Shown one piece after another: positions 1-8,745 of a stretch of DNA of 64,000 nucleotides. Each line of letters opens with the position of its first letter. Position 1 is the stretch's first letter. The notes beneath the pieces are model-generated. The model worked only from the letters and a program-made list of their open reading frames with translations. It was not told the origin of the DNA and did no database searches. The stretch is taken from the NCBI RefSeq assembly GCF_001551835.1, contig NZ_LODL01000021.1, positions 495,960 to 559,959 on the forward strand, in the 5' to 3' direction. The translations under genes were made by a program, and so were the position numbers. This DNA is from Dechloromonas denitrificans (GTDB lineage Bacteria > Pseudomonadota > Gammaproteobacteria > Burkholderiales > Rhodocyclaceae).

Positions 1-282
1 GTTGCTATTGGTGGCTTCGATGACCGGGGTCGGTGCTTTCGGGGTCGGCGCCCGTTGCTGCTTGACTGGCTGCGGCTTGATCATCGGCAGCGGCTTGGCG
101 ACCGGTGGCTTTTCCGCTTCCGGCGGTTGCAGCAGATCGACGACCAGCGGCATTTCCATGATCTGCGGGACAACCGTCTTGGCGGCCAGGACGAGCAGAA
201 AAACGCCGACATGCAGGCCGATGACAACGCTGAGCAGACCGCTGCGCTGGAAGGGGGAAGGACGAGAGAGGGCGTAACTCAT
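1..282 (-). CDS. TonB-like energy transducer, N-terminal part (cut by window edge)
   Basis: Only the first 94 codons are present; the gene continues past position 1. The protein starts MSYALSRPS, has one hydrophobic segment at about residues 15-35, and then a stretch rich in Pro, Lys and Val (PPEAEKPPVAKP, QRAPTPKAPTP). This is the layout of TonB family proteins, which link the inner-membrane ExbBD motor to outer-membrane receptors through a proline-rich periplasmic spacer. The C-terminal receptor-binding domain is outside the window, so the family call is provisional. The ATG shares an ATGA overlap with the stop of the upstream acetyltransferase gene, so the two are probably translationally coupled. 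A role in B12 or iron uptake is possible but not shown. Confidence 0.6.
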   Translation of the reverse strand, partial: MSYALSRPSPFQRSGLLSVVIGLHVGVFLLVLAAKTVVPQIMEMPLVVDLLQPPEAEKPPVAKPLPMIKPQPVKQQRAPTPKAPTPVIEATNSN

Positions 283-770
283 GCCGCGGCCCGTTCCGCC
301 AATCGGTGGCCCAGCAGGATGCGTGCCCTTGGGTAGCCGTGGCTGCCCTCGACCGGGTAGCCGAGCTCGAGGCAGATGCGTCGGGCGGCCGGATGGCCGG
401 TGGCCAGATGGACTTCCCGGATGCCCTCGGCCTCGGCAACGCGCAGGGCATTGGCAAACAGTGCCCTGGCCAGTCCGCGCCGACGCTGCGGCGCCAGGAC
501 GCTGGCCGCCAGCTCGGCGACATGGCCATGAAGCGCCAGATGGATGAAGGCGATGAGCCGGCCGTCGGCGGCGAACAAGCCCAGGCATCGGTCGCGCTGA
601 AAATCGATCCGTTCCACGTAATGGCCGATGCCGGCATCCGACAGTACCGCCGAAAAGCGGCCATGGCGATCATCGGCATCGAGCGCCAGCAGATGGGCGG
701 CAATCCGCGGACGGGCGAGTTCCGACAGCGCCTGCGGCGATGGCGCCAAGGAGTGGCATCCTAATCCCAT
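279..770 (-). CDS. GNAT family N-acetyltransferase
   Basis: This 163-residue protein has a GNAT core. The acetyl-CoA loop is recognisable at about residues 95-103 in QRRRGLARAL, a form of the Q/R-x-x-G-x-G/A motif. It is followed by a helix, then EVHLATGHPAARRICLELGY, which resembles the last strand and helix of the fold. The chosen ATG at 770 overlaps the end of nrdB by 10 bp, and the gene ends in an ATGA overlap with the tonB-like gene. It therefore looks like the third gene of a transcript led by nrdA. The substrate cannot be read from the sequence. The family call is fairly safe, but the function is unknown. Confidence 0.7.
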   Translation of the reverse strand: MGLGCHSLAPSPQALSELARPRIAAHLLALDADDRHGRFSAVLSDAGIGHYVERIDFQRDRCLGLFAADGRLIAFIHLALHGHVAELAASVLAPQRRRGLARALFANALRVAEAEGIREVHLATGHPAARRICLELGYPVEGSHGYPRARILLGHRLAERAAA

Positions 771-1917
771 GCCAGCGCTCCCCCGGTCTGATACTCGGTG
801 ACGCGGGTTTCGAAGAAGTTCTTTTCCTTGCGCAGGTTGGCCTGTTCGTCGAGCCAGGGCAGGACGTTCCCGGCCCCCGGGAACGGCTCGGCGACGCCAA
901 CCTGGCGGGCTCGGCGGTTGGCGATGAAGCGGAACTGGGCGACGTGCAGTTCGGCGTTGTAGCCGAGGATGGGCTCCTTCAGGATGTAGCCGGCGTAGGC
1001 GCTTTCGGCCGCTTCGGCTTCGTCCCACAGTTCGCGCAGCGCGGCCGGGTCGAGCGTCAGGTTTTCCTCGATCAGCAGTTCGCGGATGACGCGGATGCCG
1101 AAGGCGCAGTGCAGCACCTCGTCGCGCATGATGTACTGCAGCTGCTCGGCGGCGCCCTTCATCAGGCCGCGCCGTTGCAGTGCGAAGACCGGGGTGAAGC
1201 CGTTGTAGAACCAGCAGCCTTCGAAGATCACCGCGAAGAAGAAGTAGGAGAGCGCGAATTCGTGCAGGTTGGCGCGGTCGGTGAGATCGAAGTCCGAGCG
1301 CAGTACCTTTTCCAGCCGGCGGTTGGCGAGCGCGATCTTGCCGTGGATCTCGGGCACGACGCGGTAGCGGTTGTAGATCTCCTGCTGGTCGAGGCCGAGG
1401 CTTTCGATGCAGTGCTGGTAGGTCCAGGTGTGCAGCGCTTCTTCATAGACCTGGCGGGCCTGGTAGATCTGGATTTCCGGCGCGCTCATCTTCTCCATGA
1501 CGGCCAGGCCGATGTTGCGCATGGCCAGGATGTCGGAGGTCGTCAGGTAGGCCAGCACGTTTTCGAAGACGTGGTGCTCGGCCGGGCTGAGCTTGTGCTG
1601 GTAGTCGAGCACGTCCTGCGCCATGGAAATTTCCAGTGGCGTCCAGTGATTGCGGTTGGCCTTCAGGAAGAACTCCCAGGCCCACGGGTACTTGAACGGG
1701 GCCAGCTGGTTGATGTCGGCCTTGCCGTTGACGATGCGCTTGTCGGCGGCGTTGATCGGGGCGAGGGGGACAGTCGGCTCCCTCCCCTTCAAGGGGAGGG
1801 CTGGGGTGGGGATGGTGTTTTGATTGGAAGAAAAATGTAACCCATCCCCCTCCCGGCCTCCCCCTTGAAGGGGGAGGAGAACGGCGGGGGCATCCCAATC
1901 GTCAAAACGCAGCGCGC

Positions 1918-1921
<4 letters not shown>
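761..1921 (-). CDS. nrdB: Class Ia ribonucleotide reductase, small (radical) subunit
   Basis: NrdB holds the di-iron centre and tyrosyl radical that start nucleotide reduction in NrdA. With the ATG at 1921 it is 386 residues. The expected residues are present at family spacing: D130, E161, H164, radical Tyr Y168 (EALHTWTY), E234 (FEG), E268 and H271 (DEVLH). The C-terminal tail (GGALAWD) would dock into NrdA. The start overlaps the nrdA stop as ATGA; an alternative ATG lies five codons upstream at 1936. Residues 15-48 are unlike the rest and are encoded by an inserted palindromic element, so the variable N-terminal arm is about 33 residues longer than it would otherwise be. The insertion keeps the frame and lies before the conserved APINAADKRIVNG segment. 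Confidence 0.95.
1780..1877. repeat. Palindromic MITE-like element inside nrdB
   Basis: About 98 bp are bounded by two short palindromes, a 10-bp arm pair at 1780-1800 (CCCTCCCCTT/AAGGGGAGGG) and another at 1857-1877 (CCTCCCCCTT/AAGGGGGAGG). The two ends are also inverted copies of each other: GGCTGGGGTGGGGATGG near 1799-1815 pairs imperfectly with 1841-1858. The centre (1816-1840) is A/T-rich, unlike the gene around it. The element encodes residues of the type PTPALPLKGRE in nrdB. It has no transposase, so it would need one in trans if mobile. Both the shape and the in-frame position are read directly; its mobility is inferred. Confidence 0.8.
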
Positions 1922-4668
<2,747 letters not shown>

Positions 4669-4690
4669 GGTCAAACTCCAGAGTCTGACC
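4669..4690 (-). promoter_or_regulatory. Hairpin enclosing the nrdA ribosome-binding site
   Basis: The 22 nt directly before the nrdA ATG form a nearly perfect inverted repeat. Arms GGTCAGACTC and GAGTTTGACC pair over up to ten positions, with one G-U pair. The Shine-Dalgarno GGAG (4679-4676) lies in the tip and 3' arm, so folding would hide it from the ribosome. It follows the cobalamin aptamer and is probably the translational output of that riboswitch. The pairing is seen; its role is inferred. Confidence 0.65.
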
Positions 4691-4804
4691 GTCCACACGA
4701 AGAGGACGACAAGCGGTGCCCAAGGGGCAAACTGCCTTTGCCGCCCTCTGCTCCCCGCAGACGGTCTGTTGCAAATGCCGTTGGCCGTGGGGCCGCGGGC
4801 GTTG

Positions 4805-5045
4805 TTCAACAGGCCGGTCTCCGGGCTGGCAAGTCGGACTCTGCGGACAGAGGCCGGGCGCATCGCCTTCCCGGACCGTTCGCGCGCGTCTTGCGACGCC
4901 ACGTGGCGATCCAGTGGCTGGCCGTTCGGTGAGAACGACCGTGATGTACCTGCACTTGCTTACCGTTGCGGGGGCAGCCAGGGCTTTGCGGCAATACCGC
5001 GCACCCTGTTCCCGTTTAACCCGATACGCTGACGCGGATCGGGCA
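4805..5045 (-). promoter_or_regulatory. Cobalamin riboswitch upstream of nrdAB
   Basis: Read on the minus strand, the 424-bp gap before nrdA carries the conserved pieces of an AdoCbl-type riboswitch in order. These are GGTTAAACGGGAACAGGGTG (near 5020-5000), CTGCCCCCGCAACGGTAAG (near 4980-4960), CAGCCACTGGAT (about 4921-4910), GGGAAGGCGATGCG, and the B12 box AGCCCGGAGACCGGCCTG at about 4829-4811. When B12 is plentiful such elements normally switch the downstream gene off. Here the downstream gene is the B12-independent class Ia RNR, a known arrangement in bacteria that also own a B12-dependent class II RNR. The segment 4691-4804 holds the expression platform, including a TGCCC/GGGCA stem near 4718-4731. 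End points are approximate. Confidence 0.93.
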
Positions 5046-5091
5046 CCTGTTGCTGTATTCCGGTGAAGAATGCTTCGTCACCGAACGGCGG

Positions 5092-5122
5092 ATTATAGCG
5101 GCTGGCCCTCCAATCCGTTCAA
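5092..5122 (-). promoter_or_regulatory. Probable nrdA promoter
   Basis: A perfect -10 hexamer TATAAT lies at 5097-5092 on the minus strand. A possible -35 (TTGAAC, 5122-5117) is 19 nt upstream. Transcription would start near 5085, about 40 nt before the riboswitch. The -35 lies within the last codons of the ferredoxin gene. Some read-through from the cobalamin operon remains possible, because no terminator is seen between them. Confidence 0.6.
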
Positions 5123-5455
5123 TCGGGCCGCCTGATGAAAGACCAGATCCTCGACGACACGGCCGTGCTGCAGGTGCTCCGCGATAATGCGGTCCATGTT
5201 GGCGTCGGTGACGTTGTAGTACCAGGTGCCGTCGGGCTGCACGCAGATGACCGGGCCGCCCTTGCAGGCGGCGAAGCAGCCGACGCGCGAACGCTTGACG
5301 CGCAGCTCGCCGGCCTCCAGCCCGGCCGCCTTGAACTTGGCGCCGAGGCTGTCGAACAGCGCCTGCGCTTCGCCGTTGGCGGTGCAGCGCGGGCCGGTGC
5401 AGATCAGCAGGTGGCGCTTGTAGTCGCCGATCTTCGGCTTGACGACCTCGCTCAT
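5093..5455 (-). CDS. [2Fe-2S] thioredoxin-like ferredoxin, last gene of the cobalamin operon
   Basis: The 120-residue protein fits the thioredoxin-like [2Fe-2S] ferredoxin family (NuoE-like fold). The cluster cysteines appear as CTGPRCTANGE near residues 19-30 and CFAACKGGPVICV near 60-72. The start overlaps the cobJ stop as ATGA, so it is translated with cobJ and is probably a redox partner for corrin-ring synthesis or for cobalt reduction. The exact partner cannot be read. A standalone ferredoxin of this kind is not a core cobalamin gene in textbook pathways, so its position here is informative. Confidence 0.8.
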   Translation of the reverse strand: MSEVVKPKIGDYKRHLLICTGPRCTANGEAQALFDSLGAKFKAAGLEAGELRVKRSRVGCFAACKGGPVICVQPDGTWYYNVTDANMDRIIAEHLQHGRVVEDLVFHQAARLNGLEGQPL

Positions 5456-6438
5456 GCCTCGATCTCGTTGGCTTCGCCTTCGGCCGGCACTTCGGTGGCC
5501 AGTACGGCGGCGATGTAGTCTTCCGGCAGGCGGTGCTCGGCGGCCAGCTCGGCGGCGCTGCGGCCGCTCGCCTGAATGCTCGCCATCCAGCCGTTGAGGC
5601 CGGTGGACAGCGAACGGCCGGCTTGTTCGCCATCGTGCGTGTTGCGCTCGCCAGCTTCGACGGCGTACTTGTTGGCGTAGCCGCGCGGCGTGACCATCAG
5701 GCCGTGCTTGATGAAGGTGTTGGAATTGCCGATCAGCACCGTCGACAGCATGCCGATGTCGGCCTCGGCCATCTTGTCCAGCGTCGTGAATTCGATGCGC
5801 TGCTTCGGCCGGTAGCCGGACTTGACGATGGCGACCGGCGTCTGCGGATCGCGGTGGCGCAGGAAGAGGCGCTGCGCCTCGACGATCTGCTGGGTGCGGC
5901 GGCCGCTTTTCGGGTTGTAGAGAGCGACGACGAAATCGGCATAGGCGACGGCGTCGAGACGGCGGGCGATGGTCGGCCACGGCGTCAGCAGGTCGGACAG
6001 TGAAATGGCGCAGAAATCGTGGGTCAGCGGGGCGCCGACCAGCGCGGCACAGGTGTTGAGCGCCGATGCGCCGGGCACGATCTCGACTTCGATGTCGGAA
6101 TCCGGCGTCCAGCCGGCCTGGAACAGCACCTCGAACGTCGGCCCGGCCATGCCGTAGATGCCGGCGTCGCCCGAGGAAATCAGCGCTACCTTCTTGCCCT
6201 GGCGGGCACGGTCGAGCGCCTCGATGGCGCGGTCGAGTTCCTCGGTCATCGACTTCTTGATGACTTCCTTGCCTTCGACCAGGTCGGCGACCAGGCGGAT
6301 GTAGGTGACGTAGCCTATGATCGTATCGGCCTCAGCGATCGCCGCCCGGGCGCGCGCCGTCAGGTGGTCGTTGCTGCCCGGGCCGAGGCCGACGAGCATG
6401 ATTTTTCCGTGTTTTTGCAGGGTTTCAGGGGCGTTCAT
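5452..6438 (-). CDS. cobJ: Precorrin-3B C17-methyltransferase (ring contraction)
   Basis: CobJ (CbiH) adds the C17 methyl group and contracts the porphyrin ring to a corrin. The SAM-binding tetrapyrrole methylase core spans about residues 12-255. It begins MLVGLGPGSNDHLT and contains SSGDAGIYGMAG and IVPGASALNTCAALVGAPL, all typical of the family. The product is 328 residues, longer than the usual 240-250, because of an extra C-terminal part (about 262-328) containing GLNGWMASIQASGRSAAELA. That extension is not a known catalytic domain as far as I can tell. Both ends overlap neighbours as ATGA. Since cbiX, cbiD and cbiG are present, the cobalt-early (anaerobic-type) version of the reaction is likely. 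Confidence 0.93.
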   Translation of the reverse strand: MNAPETLQKHGKIMLVGLGPGSNDHLTARARAAIAEADTIIGYVTYIRLVADLVEGKEVIKKSMTEELDRAIEALDRARQGKKVALISSGDAGIYGMAGPTFEVLFQAGWTPDSDIEVEIVPGASALNTCAALVGAPLTHDFCAISLSDLLTPWPTIARRLDAVAYADFVVALYNPKSGRRTQQIVEAQRLFLRHRDPQTPVAIVKSGYRPKQRIEFTTLDKMAEADIGMLSTVLIGNSNTFIKHGLMVTPRGYANKYAVEAGERNTHDGEQAGRSLSTGLNGWMASIQASGRSAAELAAEHRLPEDYIAAVLATEVPAEGEANEIEA

Positions 6439-6830
6439 TGGGGAATCCTCGCGATGGAGACAGTGGCGTTGCGTCCGTCCGGGCCGCGCAACTTGTGTTT
6501 TTCGATAAGCAGATGGCTGGCCTCGGCATTGGCCGCGAGCAGCGCGGCGGCTTCCGAGACCGACGGTGTGCCGGTGTATTTGCGGACGGTTTCCGACGGA
6601 TTCGGCACGTCGACCGCAGCCAGTGCCGCCGCCGGGTAAAACCGGCAGGGCCAGCCGTTTTCCTGGATGACGGCGAGCAGACCGCTCTCGTCAGCCTTGA
6701 GGTCGATGCTCGCCACCGCCTGCACGTCGTCGACGCCGTGGCCGCAACTGGCCAGCGCCTCGGCGATGCATTGGGCGATGGTGGTGGCGGGGGTGCCGCG
6801 GTCGCAGCCGAGGCCGAGGGTGACTTTCAT
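6435..6830 (-). CDS. cobE: CobE / CbiG C-terminal domain protein
   Basis: This 131-residue protein matches the stand-alone form of the CbiG C-terminal domain, also called CobE. It shows LGLGCDRGTPATTI at the N-terminus, SIDLKADESGLLAVIQENGW in the middle and GTPSVSEAAALLAA near the end, all family hallmarks. In many anaerobic pathways this domain is fused to the CbiG N-terminal half, which opens the delta-lactone of cobalt-precorrin-5A; here that half is the separate upstream gene at 7099-7845. The stop overlaps the cobJ start (ATGA). The precise function of the C-terminal domain is not settled in the family, so the role is inferred from context. Confidence 0.85.
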   Translation of the reverse strand: MKVTLGLGCDRGTPATTIAQCIAEALASCGHGVDDVQAVASIDLKADESGLLAVIQENGWPCRFYPAAALAAVDVPNPSETVRKYTGTPSVSEAAALLAANAEASHLLIEKHKLRGPDGRNATVSIARIPQ

Positions 6831-7098
6831 TGCTCAGATGCCCGGGGGCTTTGGCTACGGAGGCCGCCGCTCCCCCCCTTCGCGAGCGCCGAGCAGCGCA
6901 GGCTGGCCGGGGGCAGTCGGTTCGCAATGTTTGAGCCGCAGGCGAGTTTTGCGAGCCGCCCGGCCAGGCGAGCAGCGCAGGGAACCGGGCCAGCGGCCTG
7001 GCGCGAACGTTGGGGTCGCCTTTCTTTGCTTACTTTCATTGGCGAAGCAAAGAAAGTGAGACGCCGCTCAACGGCGGAAAACAGCGTTGGCCAAGGGT
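6831..7098. repeat. Gap between the two CbiG halves, carrying a palindromic repeat
   Basis: The 268 bp between cbiG and cobE hold no convincing gene. The clearest structure is a perfect 12-bp inverted repeat, CTTTCTTTGCTT at 7020-7031 and AAGCAAAGAAAG at 7045-7056, separated by 13 bp. It is flanked on the left by GC-rich DNA with repeated GAGCAGCGCAGG-type stretches (near 6892 and 6968). I recall this TTTCTTTGCTTACTTTC-type motif as a dispersed repeat in many proteobacterial genomes, but no copy comparison was possible. It may be an inserted repeat or an RNA-processing or termination site. Confidence 0.65.
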
Positions 7099-7845
7099 TC
7101 ATGCCAGAACCGGCCCTGGCCGATAAACCACCCGCTTGCCGGCGAGGCGGGCCGCCAGTTCGGTCGGCAGGGTCCGTTCGCTGATCCACAGCACTGCCGC
7201 GAAGCGCTCGATATCGACTTCCTCGAGCCGAGCGAAGCGCTGGATGTTGGCGGCCAGCGGGCCGCTGCGACCATTGGCGTGGCGGCTCCACCAGTCTTCG
7301 CTGCCGGCTTCCTGGACCAGCGCCACCGCTTCGTCGTTCACCACCGCGGCGCTGCAGCGGACGATTTCGTCGTGCGTCGCTTCGAAAGTCCAGCCCAGTT
7401 CGCGGCCGAGCAGATCGACGGCCAGGGTCTGGCGGGCGTCGGAGGCGGTGGTCAGCACCGGCGTTGCGCCAAGGGCGGTGGCGAGGTGGCCGGCCAGCGC
7501 GTTGGCGCCGCCGAGGTGGCCGGAGAGCATCGGGATGACGAACTTGCCGGCTTCGTCGATGACGACGACGGCCGGGTCGCTTTCCTTGTTCTTCAGGTGC
7601 GGCGCGATCAGGCGGACGACGGCGCCGAGCGAGACGATGGCGACGATGCCATCGAAGGCGGCGAACAGCGCCGGCACCTGGTCGCCGACCTTGCCTTCAT
7701 AGCAATGGGCGGCGCCGGGGGCGGCGGTTTCGGCTTCGCTGCGGAATTTTTCGGGGCTGAAGAGCTGGGCGCCGGGCAGCGCGGCAACGACTTGGCTGGC
7801 CAGCGCGATGCCGTGTTTGGTGATGGAAACAACTGCGATTCTCAT
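7099..7845 (-). CDS. cbiG: Cobalt-precorrin-5A hydrolase, N-terminal and middle domains
   Basis: CbiG opens the ring-A delta-lactone and releases acetaldehyde during anaerobic-type corrin synthesis. The 248-residue product has the CbiG N-terminal domain (MRIAVVSITKHGIALA) and the conserved IVSLGAVVRLIAPHLKNKESDPAVVVIDE and VIPMLSGHLGGANALA regions. A variable middle part follows to about residue 240. It stops at GPVLA and lacks the C-terminal domain, which is encoded separately as cobE downstream. The halves are separated by a 268-bp repeat-bearing gap, unusual in an operon where most genes overlap. The start at 7845 is the only ATG that keeps the full N-terminal domain. Confidence 0.9.
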   Translation of the reverse strand: MRIAVVSITKHGIALASQVVAALPGAQLFSPEKFRSEAETAAPGAAHCYEGKVGDQVPALFAAFDGIVAIVSLGAVVRLIAPHLKNKESDPAVVVIDEAGKFVIPMLSGHLGGANALAGHLATALGATPVLTTASDARQTLAVDLLGRELGWTFEATHDEIVRCSAAVVNDEAVALVQEAGSEDWWSRHANGRSGPLAANIQRFARLEEVDIERFAAVLWISERTLPTELAARLAGKRVVYRPGPVLA

Positions 7846-7878
7846 GGGGATGGGGTCCGTTTTCGGTGTTGTTGTGTT

Positions 7879-7941
7879 GTCATTCCGGGCTTGACCCGGA
7901 ATCCAGCGTCTTTTCTGGATTCCCGCCTACGCGGGAATGAC
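7879..7941. repeat. REP-like two-hairpin palindromic repeat, copy 1
   Basis: The 63-bp unit is bounded by inverted GTCATTCC and GGAATGAC. It folds as two hairpins, TTCCGGG/CCCGGAA and TTCCCGC/GCGGGAA, or as one long stem through the inner pair GGAATCCAG/CTGGATTCC. A related copy lies at 16640-16707. The unit fills the gap between cobI and cbiG and runs into the cobI end: the last cobI codons and its TAG stop (7929-7927) lie inside the repeat. Confidence 0.85.
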
Positions 7942-8745
7942 GGCTTCGCTGATCGCCGATTCTTCGGTCTTGGCGGCCTGGCGCTTGCGGCAGCCGCGGC
8001 GCAGTTCGCCCCGCACCCGTTTCGGGTTCTGGACCAGCATCAGCGACAGGTAATTGACCTTCTCTCCCTTCAGGCTGGCGACGTCGCGCACGATGCGCTG
8101 GTCCGGCGCCCCGGCCTTTTCGATGAAGACCGAGCTGGCGAGCAGGTCGCGCTGCTCGAGCAGGTCGATCACTTCGTCGACCAGCGGCTTGACCTTGAGC
8201 AGGGCCAGCGTGTCGAATTCGTCGAGCAGATGGTCGATGACTTCGACGCCGTAGGCGGCGGGAATGATGGCGAAGGTTTCGTCCTCTTCGGCCAGCGTCG
8301 TGCCGGTGATCGCGGCGGCGGCGGCGAAGGAGGAAACGCCGGGAATGGTCTCGACGGCGATTTCCGGCACCAGCTCCCGGACGACGCGGGCGAGGTGGCC
8401 GAAGGTGGCGAAGGTCGAGGCATCGCCTTCGACCAGGAAGACCAGGTCGCGCCCTTCGCCGAGCAGTTCGACGGTGCGCACGGCGGCGCGGGTCCAGGCC
8501 TTGGCCAGGATCTCGGCGTCGCGCGTCATCGGGAAGACCAGTTCCTCGGCGTCGGCCGGCACGGCGAGGCCGCCGCGTTCGACGATGGACAGCGCGTAGG
8601 ACGATTCCTCGGCCTTCTTGACCGGGTACAGCCAGCGGGCGCCGGACTGCAGCACCGACCAGGCGCGGCGGGTGATCAGTTCGGGGTCGCCCGGGCCGAG
8701 CGAGGCGCCGATCAGCTTGCCGTAGGTGGTTGTGGTTTGTGTCAT
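7927..8745 (-). CDS. cobI: Precorrin-2 C20-methyltransferase
   Basis: CobI (CbiL) places the C20 methyl group that is later lost at ring contraction. The 272-residue product has the tetrapyrrole methylase core, with IGASLGPGDPELITRRAW at the N-terminus, FLVEGDASTFATFGHL in the middle and IPGVSSFAAAAA at the SAM pocket. The ATG at 8745 shares ATGA with the cobL stop. The C-terminal residues after RKRQAAKTEE (about SAISEAVIPA) are encoded partly by a palindromic repeat that also supplies the stop codon, so the native C-terminus may have been altered by repeat insertion. The conserved core is intact, and activity is not expected to suffer. Confidence 0.93.
   Translation of the reverse strand: MTQTTTTYGKLIGASLGPGDPELITRRAWSVLQSGARWLYPVKKAEESSYALSIVERGGLAVPADAEELVFPMTRDAEILAKAWTRAAVRTVELLGEGRDLVFLVEGDASTFATFGHLARVVRELVPEIAVETIPGVSSFAAAAAITGTTLAEEDETFAIIPAAYGVEVIDHLLDEFDTLALLKVKPLVDEVIDLLEQRDLLASSVFIEKAGAPDQRIVRDVASLKGEKVNYLSLMLVQNPKRVRGELRRGCRKRQAAKTEESAISEAVIPA

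Noticed and set aside
740..1840. Open frame of over 360 codons opposite nrdB
   Set aside because: It is antisense to a conserved gene, shows no family motif, and has the composition of other antisense frames here.
6831..7098. Short open frames ending in FLCLLSLAKQRK
   Set aside because: The peptide comes from a palindromic DNA repeat and has no other support for being a gene.
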